A stretch of DNA of 64,000 nt, taken from NCBI GenBank assembly GCA_001914235.1, contig MQUF01000023.1:62001-126000 (forward strand), written 5' to 3'. The first letter of the stretch is position 1, and each line of letters starts with the position of its first letter. Source of the stretch: Desulfobulbaceae bacterium DB1 (GTDB lineage: Bacteria > Desulfobacterota > Desulfobulbia > Desulfobulbales > SURF-16). The notes beneath the pieces are model-generated. The model was given only the letters and a program-made list of their open reading frames with translations. It was not told the origin of the DNA and did not search any database. The translations under genes and the position numbers were made by a program. This document shows, one piece after another, positions 42,935 to 51,959 of this stretch.

Positions 42935-44560
42935 ATGCCCCGTCTTGTCCTTCTCCAGCCGCCCATCGAGGATTTTTACGATACCGATATCCGGCTGCAG
43001 CCCATCGGCCTCTGCTCACTGAAAAGCGCGGTGCTGCGGCATCATGCGGACCTGGAGGTCACGGTTCTCGACTTCCACAAGGGGCATGGCCGCGCCACCA
43101 TCGCCCTGCCGCCGGAGCTCCGCCCCCTCAAGGCCTATTACGGCTCACCGGACGCCGGGCCTTTCCGTTCCTTCCATCAGTACTTTCGCTTCGGCGCGGA
43201 TTATGACGCCATCGGCCGCATGGTCGCCGAACTTGCCCCCGACATCGTCGGCATCTCGTTTCTTTTTACCCCCTATTTCCGGGAAGGGCTGCGCACCGCC
43301 CAATCCATCCGCGCCTGCTCGAAAGCCGTCATCATTGCCGGCGGCTCCCATGTCTCGGCCGATCCGCTGTCGATTCTTTGCCATCCGGCCATCGATTTCG
43401 TCATCCGCGGCGAAGGAGAGCGGCCCCTGATTTCCTTTCTTCATGCCTGGAAAAGGGGAAGGGGGTTGGCGACGGTGCCGAATCTGGGCTGGAAGGACGG
43501 GGGGCAATACCGGCTGAATGATCTTGCGGAAAATTTTCCCCTGGACGAACTGCCGATGCCCGATATGAGCGATCTGCTCCCTGCCCGGTATCTTTATGAA
43601 GGAAAGCCCGTTGCCATGCTGCTCAGCACCCGGGGCTGCCCTCACCGCTGCGCCTTCTGCTCGGTGCACACCACCTTCGGCACCTACCGCAGGCGCTCCA
43701 ACCAGGCCATTGTCCAGGAAATGCGGAGGCGCTGGGAGGACGGCTACCGGGTCTTTGATTTCGAGGATGACAACCTCACCTTTGACCGCGAGGCGATCCG
43801 CGACCTGTGCCGCGCCATCATCCGGGAGTTCCGGGAAAAAGAGGTGGAGCTCCTGGCCATGAACGGCGTCTCCTACCGTTGTCTTGACCGCGACACCCTT
43901 TCCCTGATGCGGCAAGCGGGATTCAGTCACCTCAACCTCGCCCTGGTCAGCGCAAGTTCCGAAGTGCTGGCCCGCGTCAGGCGGCCGCACCCGGTGGAGG
44001 ATTTTCCCCGGGTCGTGGCCGATGCCTTTGCGCTTGGTTTTGCCGTCCTGGCCCATCAGATCCTGGGGCTGCCGGGGGAAAGCGTGGACAGCATGTGCGC
44101 CGGCCTTGCTTTTCTGGCCCGGCTGCCGGTGCTGATCGGCGTCAGCGTCTTTTATCTTACCCCCGGAGCACCGATTGCAACGGAATTTCCCCCCATGACC
44201 GAGACGGATTTCTTCCTGGCGCGTTCCTCCGCCATGGCCGTCACCTCGGCCCAATGCAGCCGCGACGCCCTCTACACCCTTTTTCTCAGCGCCAGGATTA
44301 TCAATTTTCTCAAAGGGTTACGGCTGCCGGCGGAAACAACCACGCTGGCCCAGGTGCTGGCCATGACCCCGACCGATGAGCGGACCAGCCAGGGAATTGC
44401 CTTGCTCAACCGGCTGTTTGCCGAAGGAAAGCTTCATGCCGCAACCCGGCAGGGCTATGCGCTGCTGCCCCGCTTTGATTTCACCCTTTTCCTGCAATGC
44501 TGGGAAAGGATCGACGCCATATGCACCCAGCAAGGAAAATGGATTCGGGTGAGGGGATAA
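42935..44560 (+). CDS. B12-binding radical SAM protein
   Basis: 541 residues. The N-terminal ~190 residues form a B12-binding-type Rossmann domain (LLQPPIEDFYDTDIRLQPIGLCSLKS, IVGISFLFTPYFREGL, VIIAGGSHVSADP, DFVIRGEGERPL). The radical SAM domain follows with CxxxCxxC in RGCPHRCAFCSVHTTFG and later VFDFEDDNLTFDREAI. The conserved GEGE-like linker is normal. Such proteins are methyltransferases or ring-forming enzymes; the substrate is not deducible. It stands alone between a peptidoglycan operon and an antiporter gene. Confidence 0.9.
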   Translation: MPRLVLLQPPIEDFYDTDIRLQPIGLCSLKSAVLRHHADLEVTVLDFHKGHGRATIALPPELRPLKAYYGSPDAGPFRSFHQYFRFGADYDAIGRMVAELAPDIVGISFLFTPYFREGLRTAQSIRACSKAVIIAGGSHVSADPLSILCHPAIDFVIRGEGERPLISFLHAWKRGRGLATVPNLGWKDGGQYRLNDLAENFPLDELPMPDMSDLLPARYLYEGKPVAMLLSTRGCPHRCAFCSVHTTFGTYRRRSNQAIVQEMRRRWEDGYRVFDFEDDNLTFDREAIRDLCRAIIREFREKEVELLAMNGVSYRCLDRDTLSLMRQAGFSHLNLALVSASSEVLARVRRPHPVEDFPRVVADAFALGFAVLAHQILGLPGESVDSMCAGLAFLARLPVLIGVSVFYLTPGAPIATEFPPMTETDFFLARSSAMAVTSAQCSRDALYTLFLSARIINFLKGLRLPAETTTLAQVLAMTPTDERTSQGIALLNRLFAEGKLHAATRQGYALLPRFDFTLFLQCWERIDAICTQQGKWIRVRG

Positions 44561-44600
44561 AGGCATAACCAAACAAAAGGGAAAATCGCATTGCCCCCCT

Positions 44601-45572
44601 TCACCCCGTGAAGATCGTGCTCACCAGATAAACGGTGTAGCCGATGTAACAGGCCAGCAGGGCCGCGCCCTCGAAACGGTTGATCCGGCCCGGCCCCCGC
44701 AGCCCATAGCCGATGACGAACAGGGAAAGGGTCAGCACGGCCATGACCATGATATCCCGGGAAAAAACCTCCGGCCCAACCGACATCGGATGAATCACGC
44801 CGGCGATCCCCACCACGGCCAGGGTGTTAAACAGATTGGAGCCCAGGATATTGCCCAGCGCGATATCGTGCTCGCCTTTGCGGGTGGCGATGATCGATGA
44901 CGCCAGCTCCGGCAGGGAGGTGCCGACCGCGACGATGGTCAGGCCGATGATCAGGTCACTGACACCGAACCCATGGGCGATCTCCACCGCGCCCCAGACC
45001 AGGATGCGGGAGCTGACAATCAGCAGGGCCAGGCCGATGACAAGCCAGGTGACCGCCCGGCGAACCGGCATGGCATGAACCGCCAGTTCCTGCTCCATCT
45101 CGCTGCCCAACGCATCGGCCTTGCCCCGCTTGCCTTGCCGAATGGTCCAGGCCATCAAGCCGGCAAATACCCCAAGCAGCACCAGGGCATCGACACGGGT
45201 GATTTCTCCGTCCCAAAGCTGCCATGCGGCCAGGGCCGTAATGGCGGTGAGAATGGGCAGTTCCTTGCGCAATACCTGCGAATGGACGGCGATGGGGCTG
45301 ATCAGCGCCGTCAGGCCGAGGATGAGGGCAATATTGGTGATATTCGAACCATAGGCATTCCCCAGGGCAATGCCGGGGTTTCCTTGTGAAGCAGCCAGTG
45401 CGGAAACCACCATTTCCGGCGCGGAGGTGCCGAATCCGACGATCACCATGCCGATCAAAAGCGACGGCATGCCGAAATGACGCGCGGTGGCGGCTGAGCC
45501 TTCGACAAAACGGTCGGCGCTCCAGACAAGCAGCGCCAGGCCGCAAACGATTGCGAGAAAAGGCATGACCAT
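44601..45572 (-). CDS. Calcium/sodium antiporter (CaCA, YrbG-like), paralog 2
   Basis: 323 residues from ATG 45572, one base after the stop of the CorC-type gene (TGAtATG), so it is translationally coupled to it. It has the same two alpha-repeat signatures as the gene at 37305-38282 (FGTSAPEMVVSAL, VGTSLPELASSII) and matching length. The coupling to a CBS/CorC protein, a family tied to divalent-cation efflux, suggests a joint ion-homeostasis role. Confidence 0.93.
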   Translation of the reverse strand: MVMPFLAIVCGLALLVWSADRFVEGSAATARHFGMPSLLIGMVIVGFGTSAPEMVVSALAASQGNPGIALGNAYGSNITNIALILGLTALISPIAVHSQVLRKELPILTAITALAAWQLWDGEITRVDALVLLGVFAGLMAWTIRQGKRGKADALGSEMEQELAVHAMPVRRAVTWLVIGLALLIVSSRILVWGAVEIAHGFGVSDLIIGLTIVAVGTSLPELASSIIATRKGEHDIALGNILGSNLFNTLAVVGIAGVIHPMSVGPEVFSRDIMVMAVLTLSLFVIGYGLRGPGRINRFEGAALLACYIGYTVYLVSTIFTG

Positions 45573-45573
45573 A

Positions 45574-46917
45574 TCAATGCCCCCCTTCCATGCTGGGAAC
45601 AGATGCCGGACTCTCCGGTTCGCTCCCCGAATCCGGCAAACGGCTGGCCAGCACCTTGTCGATCCGGTTGCCGTCAAGGTCAACCACCTCAAGCCGCCAT
45701 CCCTCCCATTCGGCGACATCACTGGTGCGGGGCAGGCTGCCGATCAACCACATCATCATGCCGCTCAGGGTGTTATACCTGCCCTTGTGTTCCTCGGGCA
45801 CGCCTTTCAAAGCGAGCCGATCCTTGAGCTCCGGAATGGGAATCAAACCGTCGAGCAGCCATGAGCCGTCTTCGCGCTGAACGGCCCACACATCCTCCGG
45901 GTGGCGCGGCTTGAACTCACCGGCCAGTGCTTCCAGGACATCCTGCAAGGTAATCAGGCCCAGAATTTCCCCATACTCGTCAACAACAAAGACCATTTGC
46001 ACGCCGGATTCCCGGAAGTGCTCCAGCAGTTTCATTCCAGTCAGCGACTCGGGCACGTAGACGGCGGGCTGCAGATATTCCCGGATATCGGTGGCCTCTT
46101 CCTTAATGCGCTGCTTGAGCAATCTTTTGGCGGTGATAATGCCCAGCACGTCGTCCATGCCGCCCCGGCATACCGGAAAACGGGAGTGATCGGAGTTGAT
46201 CAGGTTTTCCAGGCTGCTTTCAACAGGCTGTTCGATATCCATGAAGATAATTTCGCTGCGCGGCGTCATCAGGGAGGCTATCTGGCGGTCATCCAGCCGG
46301 AACACGTTACGCACCATCTCGTGTTCCTGTTTCTCGATCAAACCCGCCTGCGACCCTTCAGCCAGCATGGCGTGAATATCCTCTTCCGTCAGATTGGCGC
46401 TGCTCAGCTCCTTTTTGCCCATAAACCGCAAAATGCCGTCGGTCGAGACGGAAAGCAACCAGACAAAGGGGCGCGACAGTTTTGCCAGGGTCGCCACCGG
46501 ACGCGCCATGACCCGCGCGATCCCCTCGGCATTGAATTGCGCAATCCGCTTGGGAACCAGCTCACCGACGACTATGGAGAAATAGGTAATGCCCACCACC
46601 ACGATGGTGGTTGCGCCCATGGCGCTTGCCTTTTCCTCCAGGCCCAGACCACGCAGTATTTCGGCAAGCGGGCCGGCCAGCGCGGCCTCGCCCACGATAC
46701 CGTTCAGGATGCCGATGGCGGTGATGCCGATTTGCACCGTGGAAAGGAATTGCGTCGGTGCCTCCCCGAGGCGCATCGCGATAGCAGCGGATTTGTCTCC
46801 ATCCTCGGCCAGTCGCTGAAGCCGGCTTTTGCGCGCGGTCACCAGGGCGATTTCCGACATGGCGAATACACCGTTGAGCAATATCAGTCCGAAGAGTATG
46901 GCAATATCCATATCCAT
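45574..46917 (-). CDS. Hemolysin/CorC-type protein with DUF21, CBS pair and CorC_HlyC domains
   Basis: 447 residues. An N-terminal DUF21 membrane domain (about 1-190, GVFAMSEIALVTARKSRL, VVVGELVPKRIAQ) leads to two CBS modules (VMTPRSE-like LMTPRSEIIFMD, and VFVVDEYGEILGLITLQDVLEALAGE). A C-terminal CorC_HlyC domain ends before a Ser/Pro/Glu tail. Members take part in Mg2+ or Na+ transport. It is the first gene of a pair with the antiporter downstream. Confidence 0.93.
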   Translation of the reverse strand: MDMDIAILFGLILLNGVFAMSEIALVTARKSRLQRLAEDGDKSAAIAMRLGEAPTQFLSTVQIGITAIGILNGIVGEAALAGPLAEILRGLGLEEKASAMGATTIVVVGITYFSIVVGELVPKRIAQFNAEGIARVMARPVATLAKLSRPFVWLLSVSTDGILRFMGKKELSSANLTEEDIHAMLAEGSQAGLIEKQEHEMVRNVFRLDDRQIASLMTPRSEIIFMDIEQPVESSLENLINSDHSRFPVCRGGMDDVLGIITAKRLLKQRIKEEATDIREYLQPAVYVPESLTGMKLLEHFRESGVQMVFVVDEYGEILGLITLQDVLEALAGEFKPRHPEDVWAVQREDGSWLLDGLIPIPELKDRLALKGVPEEHKGRYNTLSGMMMWLIGSLPRTSDVAEWEGWRLEVVDLDGNRIDKVLASRLPDSGSEPESPASVPSMEGGH

Positions 46918-47152
46918 ATAAAGCTTACCCCCTTGGCGTCAGGCAGGTGCGCATCTCACCAATGCCGACTCATAAAAATCACAAAAAAATTCAAAGAAAG
47001 GACCGGGCGGCTCATTTCGATGCGAATGAATTTGCGGAAAAATTAACCGTCACAAGAAGATCCGAATCAGGACATCATAACATAATTTTCAGTCGAATTG
47101 CTGCAATTGCGCGGCGAAAAATTGACGTCGTTTTCTCAAGGATGCGATTGCG

Positions 47153-47433
47153 CTAATTTTTTAAGATCGCCCCGGCCTGGTATTCGATTCGATTTCCGCC
47201 ATTTTCTTTCGCTTGATAAAAAAGCATGTCTGTTTTTTCCAATATTGCTTCTTTTTTTAATTTTTGGGAAAGATACATCGCGGAAACGCCGATACTCACC
47301 GTGACACCGGCCGAGGTGGGCGATTTTATATCGGGCAAACTTAACCGAACTGATTTTGTTTATCAATTCATCGAATTGAGGCAACAGTGTTTCAATGGTA
47401 ACGGCCGTTTCGAAAATATACAGACCGCCCCGA
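47153..47433 (-). pseudogene. 3' remnant of a GGDEF (diguanylate cyclase) gene
   Basis: The frame ending at 47153 reads PDIKSPTSAGVTVSIGVSAMYL and then DMLFYQAKENGGNRIEYQ, the C-terminal half of a GGDEF domain. One frameshift near 47335 connects it to the upstream frame DRGGLYIFETAVTIETLLP, where GGLYIF replaces GGDEF. A stop codon lies just before this, directly at the end of the DUF429 gene. The 5' part is gone, so the host gene was cut at this point. Confidence 0.75.
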
Positions 47434-48219
47434 TCACATCACACCGAGAATCCACCCTTCGACCCGGGCGACATGGTATTCGCCGGGCAGCATGTCGGGC
47501 TTGAGGAATTTATCGAGGCTGCCATCCGTATCCACCTGCCGCAGCCAGGCAGCAGCAACGTAAGCATCATGCTGGTCGGGGGTGCGGCCCTCCCGCGGAG
47601 TGCTCTTGCTCCACAGCGACGGGTAGATCTCGACCAGCGCGGATTTTCCGGAAGGGATCTTCCAGCCGTCAAAAGGCCAGAAGTGGACCCGGTCCCCAAG
47701 CTGATTGCGCAAATACCTCAGCCAGGGCAGTCCGGCGTGGGTTGATTTGGCCACCGAGCCGGGCACGTCGAAGTGAAAGACCGACTTGGCCCCGGCCCGC
47801 TCCTCGGTGATGCGTCGCCAGCGGGGGCTGCCGGAACGGGCCTCGCCGTTGCCCCGCAGACCGTCGCGGACAAAGTCGACATAGGTGTTTGGCTGATCGG
47901 TCGGCCAATGTTTCTGGAAATCATCGAGGAAGGTCGGCCAGTCCGGTTCCAGCCAATGGACCTCGAAATACCGCAGGGGAAAGGAAAAGCCGTGGTCGAT
48001 ACCAACGATGGTCGGCACTTCCCCGGATAACTGCTGCGCCAGCCATTGCGCCAGACCGCGCCGGGTCCAGTATTTTCGCGGACTGGGCGGCGGTTCTATT
48101 TCAACCGGCAAAGAATCACTGCCGGCCTCAAAAACCCGAAGCCCCTTCAAACTGGAATCCGGGGTTTCCGCGCCGGAGTAGTCGATGCCGATATAACGTT
48201 GGAAGGCAGGATACATCAT
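47434..48219 (-). CDS. DUF429 domain protein (RNase H-like fold)
   Basis: 261 residues. Motifs YIGIDYSGAETP at the start and IVGIDHGFSFP near residue 72 supply the aspartates of an RNase H-like fold, and LVEIYPSLW plus DQHDAYVAAAWL near the end complete the DUF429 pattern. The family is a predicted nuclease often in accessory regions; activity is unproven. It is the first complete gene of the accessory region and abuts the GGDEF remnant. Confidence 0.8.
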   Translation of the reverse strand: MMYPAFQRYIGIDYSGAETPDSSLKGLRVFEAGSDSLPVEIEPPPSPRKYWTRRGLAQWLAQQLSGEVPTIVGIDHGFSFPLRYFEVHWLEPDWPTFLDDFQKHWPTDQPNTYVDFVRDGLRGNGEARSGSPRWRRITEERAGAKSVFHFDVPGSVAKSTHAGLPWLRYLRNQLGDRVHFWPFDGWKIPSGKSALVEIYPSLWSKSTPREGRTPDQHDAYVAAAWLRQVDTDGSLDKFLKPDMLPGEYHVARVEGWILGVM

Positions 48220-48340
48220 AAACTCTCTTTCAGAAATTTACTTGATCGGTTACTTGGTCGCTGCGCCAGTCATGTCGCAAGCCGTGTTGTTGGTTTGTCG
48301 CAAGTTCCCCCCCCTCAAGTCAGCCCCCAAGCGGGCCGTC

Positions 48341-49390
48341 TTATTCTTTCTCGGGTTTTTCCTCTCCGGCGGATTCGATCTGCTTCACTATCCGGTCGAA
48401 GTCGCTTTCAAACAGCCGATCCTGCACGATACGGTACTTCTCGAACTCGCTTTCGGCATGGGCCTTCGCGATATCCGCGCTTACCTTGCCACTGTGCTGC
48501 AGAATGTCACGCTCGGTGAACTCCAGGAAGGCGTCCAACCGCTTGGCCCAGTCCTCCATGGTCATGGGGATTTTGCGCAGTGCGCGTTCCTCGGCAAGAT
48601 CAAGATAGGCATTCACAATCCGCCCCAGAGCTTCCAGCTCCTCCTTGGCCAGATAGTTTTTGGCCACCGCAACATCGGTTTTCAAAATCTTGCCGTCAGG
48701 GGCCTTTTCCCAGGTGGTCAGCCCCATGTTTGCCTTGGTGCTGTCGGCCCGCTGCAGAATCAACTCAGCAGCGGTATGGCCATGGATGGCAAAATGCAGC
48801 TTGTTCCGCACCTTGGCGAAAAACGCCTTGGTGGTCGGCGCGTCCCGATTGTAATCGACGCTGGTGGCATAGATGTCGGTGATCTTCTGGTAAAAGCGCC
48901 GCTCCGAGAGGCGGATCTCGCGGATCTCTTCCAACAGGCGCTCGAAATAATCCTCACCCAGAAACGCGCCGTTTTCCATGCGCTTTTTGTCCAGCACATA
49001 GCCCTTGATGGCAAACTCGCGCAAAACCTGTGTGGCCCACTGGCGGAACTGGGTAGCCCGCACCGAATTGACCCGGTAGCCAACGGAGATGATCATGTCC
49101 AGATTGTAATATTCCAGCTCCCTCTGAACCTGCCGCTTCCCCTCTTGGCGAACTGTCAAATATTTTTTGACAGTTGCCTCTGGGTTCAGCTCTCCCTCTT
49201 CAAAAATGCTTCGAATATGATGGCTGATGTTTTGCTTAGAGGATTGAAAAAGCTTTGCCATCAACTGCTGGGTCAGCCAGATGGTCTCATCTTCATAGCG
49301 AGCCTCAATGCTTTGTTCACCCGTCTGACCGGTGAAGATCAGGAATTCAGCGGTGGAGTTGCGAATCAGTTTTTTGTCGCGGTCGGTCAT
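48341..49390 (-). CDS. RhuM family protein, paralog 1
   Basis: 349 residues from ATG 49390, with GAGGGGG upstream; the longer frame is discarded. It has the RhuM opening ARYEDETIWLTQQLMAKLFQSSKQNISHHIRSIFEEGEL (an HTH-like segment) and YYNLDMIISVGYRVNSVRATQFRQWATQVLREF, followed by a helical C-terminal domain of about 190 residues ending EEKPEKE. RhuM proteins occur in pathogenicity and defence islands, frequently beside type I restriction genes; biochemical role unknown. A second RhuM gene lies inside the hsd operon. Confidence 0.88.
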   Translation of the reverse strand: MTDRDKKLIRNSTAEFLIFTGQTGEQSIEARYEDETIWLTQQLMAKLFQSSKQNISHHIRSIFEEGELNPEATVKKYLTVRQEGKRQVQRELEYYNLDMIISVGYRVNSVRATQFRQWATQVLREFAIKGYVLDKKRMENGAFLGEDYFERLLEEIREIRLSERRFYQKITDIYATSVDYNRDAPTTKAFFAKVRNKLHFAIHGHTAAELILQRADSTKANMGLTTWEKAPDGKILKTDVAVAKNYLAKEELEALGRIVNAYLDLAEERALRKIPMTMEDWAKRLDAFLEFTERDILQHSGKVSADIAKAHAESEFEKYRIVQDRLFESDFDRIVKQIESAGEEKPEKE

Positions 49391-49403
49391 GGCATGTTCC
49401 CCC

Positions 49404-49548
49404 TCATTCCACGTCCAGATAATCAAAGCGGCCGAGCCGCAACAGATTTTCCCGGGCACGTTCAGCATTTTCGCGAACCTGAGGGTCTTCAGCAGTCAGG
49501 CCAGCTTTCAAGATAGGCTTGGCCTCATCGGCTGAGACGTATGGCAGC
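49404..49548 (-). pseudogene. C-terminal fragment of an unidentified gene
   Basis: About 47 codons (PYVSADEAKPILKAGL ... LGRFDYLDVE) end 14 bases before the RhuM start. Its 5' side runs into palindromic repeats (49561-49710), so the rest of the gene is lost. Charged helical sequence; no family recognised. Confidence 0.45.
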
Positions 49549-49599
49549 TTCCTACAGCAAGAAGCCTCACGCGAAGGCGCGAAGACGCGAAGGGAAGTC

Positions 49600-49710
49600 C
49601 ATCCCGTCGTTCCCGCGCACAAAGGGTCTCTCCCCGCGAAGGCGGGGAAGGGAACCCAGTGGTTTTGATTCTGGATGCCCGCCTGCGCGGGCATGACGGA
49701 TGACAGAATG
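49600..49710. repeat. REP-like palindromic repeat pair
   Basis: Two perfect hairpins, CCCCGC-GAAG-GCGGGG (49632-49647) and TGCCCGC-CTGC-GCGGGCA (49676-49693), lie within text of the widespread PAQAGIQ-coding interspersed repeat type. Upstream, 49569-49592 has GCGAAG repeats. They separate the two gene fragments on either side. Confidence 0.7.
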
Positions 49711-49721
49711 CGTTTCATTGG

Positions 49722-50803
49722 CTATACCTCCGCCATCACAGCACCCAGCAGCAGCCGTGTATCCCTTGGCTCCTGGTTGATGGCATCGATCAGCCTGAGC
49801 AGATAGCCGGGCCGGTATTCAGTCGCACCATTGGCCGAAATGTGAAGGCCCCGGACAAAATCCTCGTAGCTGTAGGCCGGATGCAATTGCAGGCGGTGGA
49901 TGTTCGATTTGAGGGCTTTTTCAATGGCGGATTGCGACTGAAAATAGCGAGCGGGACCCATGGTGACCAGGGCCGATGAACGAATAATTCTCTCCGCCAG
50001 GCGCTTGGCGCGATAGGTTTTCCCGGTGCCCGGCGGGCCATACAACACAACCTGCTTCTTATGTTGAATGATTTCCAGTGGCGCACCATCCGCCAGACCG
50101 CCTTCGCTGCTGTCATACCAGGCAGCTTCCAGCGGCGGCCAATAGAAATCCAGTGTCTTTTTCGGCATCAGGGCTTGGAGCCCTTGGCGAATGGCCAGCA
50201 GCTGACGGTCTTCGTCCTCGTGTCCATCCTGCACGAGACCGGTAAAAGCCGCGATGACACGACGCTTGTGATTGCCGCTGGCGATGCGCTCGAAGAAGTC
50301 GGGGAACAACAGATGGAGCAGCATGTGGCGGAGCTGCTTCGATTCGGCGTCCTCGGTGGCGTCGACAAGTTCCTGAAATTTCCACGGATCGTTCGCTGCC
50401 GTTTGTTGCTGTTCGGAGGACAGTGCTTTCCATCCCTTGGCGAATTCAATCAGAAAGGCGATCTCAAAGGGGCGGCGCGTATTGTAGCCGTGCCCCCCAC
50501 TGCCGATCCCGTGTTCGAAGGCCTGTGAGAGCAGATGGGTTTCCCGCAGGTTGTCACCTCGGCGGCGAGCCGGATAACCTCTGTACCCGCCGGTTGGATT
50601 TGGTCCCTGAACTTGTCGATAAAGGAGCGGTCCCCCTCATCCGGCGTGGCGACAAACGCCTTGTGGATGCTATCCAACAGCTCGGGTCGCCAAAGGTTGG
50701 CCTGTTCGAAAAGCAGAGAGCCATTGCGCAGAAGGCAGTTGTTTCGGAATGCATCCGCCGCCTCGTAAATTCTGGAAGTGTCGTGTTCGGAATAACGCGC
50801 CAT
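49722..50803 (-). pseudogene. McrB-like AAA ATPase, frameshifted and 3' truncated
   Basis: The N-terminal part (50803 to about 50555) reads MARYSEHDTSRIYEAADAF and ends in EVIRLAAEV. The sequence then continues in another frame as LRETHLLSQAFEHGIGSG and LIEFAKGWKALSSEQ, into the frame ending at 49722 with the Walker A GPPGTGKT and SYEDFVRGLHI of the McrB family. Adding one G (to read EVDNLRETHL) restores the frame. The part after INQEP, including Walker B and the sensor regions, is missing and replaced by repeat-linked sequence. Non-functional as read; the full gene would be a 5-methylcytosine-type restriction GTPase/ATPase. Confidence 0.75.
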
Positions 50804-50854
50804 AGGGTCTCCTGTTGTTGAATATCAGTCCATCATCCTGTCGCGAGTTTGTGC

Positions 50855-50926
50855 GGCCTCCATCCCTGGAGGCCGTCCCTTCGGGACCAGCCTTTCGGCT
50901 GTCCAAATTTGCTCCAGGCAAATTTG
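50855..50926 (+). repeat. Four-hairpin element, copy 1 (3' of fic)
   Basis: Four perfect hairpins in 72 bases: GGCCTCC-ATCCCT-GGAGGCC (50855-50874), GTCCC-TTC-GGGAC (50875-50887), CAGCC-TTTC-GGCTG (50888-50901) and CAAATTTGC-TCCAG-GCAAATTTG (50904-50926). It ends 8 bases beyond the fic stop. The same arrangement with different stems occurs at 61409-61477. Confidence 0.9.
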
Positions 50927-50933
50927 TCGCAAG

Positions 50934-51941
50934 TTATCCATCGCCATTCTGCGCCAGCCACTGGCGGCCCTTGTCGGTCAGGCGGTATTTCTGCAAGCGG
51001 CTGTTGGGCTTGTCGGGGATGGTCATCTCGATCAGGCCGTCGGTCAGGGCCGGTTTCAGGTAGCGCTCACGGAATGATTTGCGGTCCGAAAGCCCCAGGG
51101 CGGCTTGCAGCGCCTCGCGGCCCATCTCGCCCTGGATCGCGGCCAGCAGCTCGCCGACTTGGGGGGTGACTTGAGGGCTGACTTGGGGGGCGGTGGTGGT
51201 CACCGTATCCAAAATCATCCGCAGCATAAAGGCGATGAACGGGGCGGAATCGGTCTTTTGGTTACTCTCCTGCAGGGCCTGGTAATACTCGGCTTGGTGC
51301 TCGAAGATCAGGCTTTCCACCGGGATGTCGGCAAACAGGGGATTCCAGCGGGCCAGAATCAGGCTCTGCCACAGCCGCCCCATACGGCCGTTGCCGTCGG
51401 CGAAGGGGTGGATGAACTCGAACTCGTAGTGAAAGACCGAACTGGCGATGAGCGGGTGGGCATCGGTGGCGGCCAGCCAGCAGAACAGGTCACTCATCAG
51501 ATGCGGCACCCGGTCGGCGGGCGGGGCCATGTGGATCACCTGCTGGCCCGCCATTACCCCCACACCGCCGTGCCGATACAGCCCTACCTCATCGATCAGG
51601 CCTGACATCAGAACCCGGTGCGCCTCCAGCAGGTCCTTTTCGAACTCTGGCTTCCAGCTGTCGAATCGGTCATAGGCGGCCAGGGCGTTTTTCACCTCCT
51701 GCACCTCGCGGGGCGGGGCGATGACCCGCTTGCCCTCCAGGATCGCGGTGATTTGCGCCTCGCTCAGGGTGTTGCCCTCGATGGCCAGCGAGCCGTGGAT
51801 GGTGCGGATGCGATTGATGCGCCGTAGCCGCAAGGCTCTCGCCTGATCGGTGAGCACGGTCAACCGCCCGATGGCCTCGCTGATCGCGGCGACCCGGTTC
51901 AGGATCTCGGGGGTGATGGTGTAGGGTGGCTGATATTTCAT
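50934..51941 (-). CDS. Fic domain protein with C-terminal winged helix
   Basis: 335 residues. The Fic core motif HPFADGNGRMGR is at residues 178-189, complete for AMP transfer. An N-terminal inhibitory-type motif SLAIEG (51-56, pattern S/TxxxEG/N) marks it as a self-inhibited class. A PQV-PQV-PQV linker (about 248-260) joins a C-terminal winged-helix domain (LGLSDRKSFRERYLKPALTDGLIEM). It would AMPylate a target or act as regulator in the defence operon. The gene is the last of the hsd operon, 18 bases after hsdR, with GAAGGA upstream. Confidence 0.92.
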   Translation of the reverse strand: MKYQPPYTITPEILNRVAAISEAIGRLTVLTDQARALRLRRINRIRTIHGSLAIEGNTLSEAQITAILEGKRVIAPPREVQEVKNALAAYDRFDSWKPEFEKDLLEAHRVLMSGLIDEVGLYRHGGVGVMAGQQVIHMAPPADRVPHLMSDLFCWLAATDAHPLIASSVFHYEFEFIHPFADGNGRMGRLWQSLILARWNPLFADIPVESLIFEHQAEYYQALQESNQKTDSAPFIAFMLRMILDTVTTTAPQVSPQVTPQVGELLAAIQGEMGREALQAALGLSDRKSFRERYLKPALTDGLIEMTIPDKPNSRLQKYRLTDKGRQWLAQNGDG

Positions 51942-51959
51942 ATCGTCCTTCGCTACTCT

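Noticed and set aside
49549-49718. Upstream half of the ORF reading SSVMPAQAGIQ
   Set aside because: It is translated REP-like repeat DNA, not a gene. Only the C-terminal 47 codons look native.
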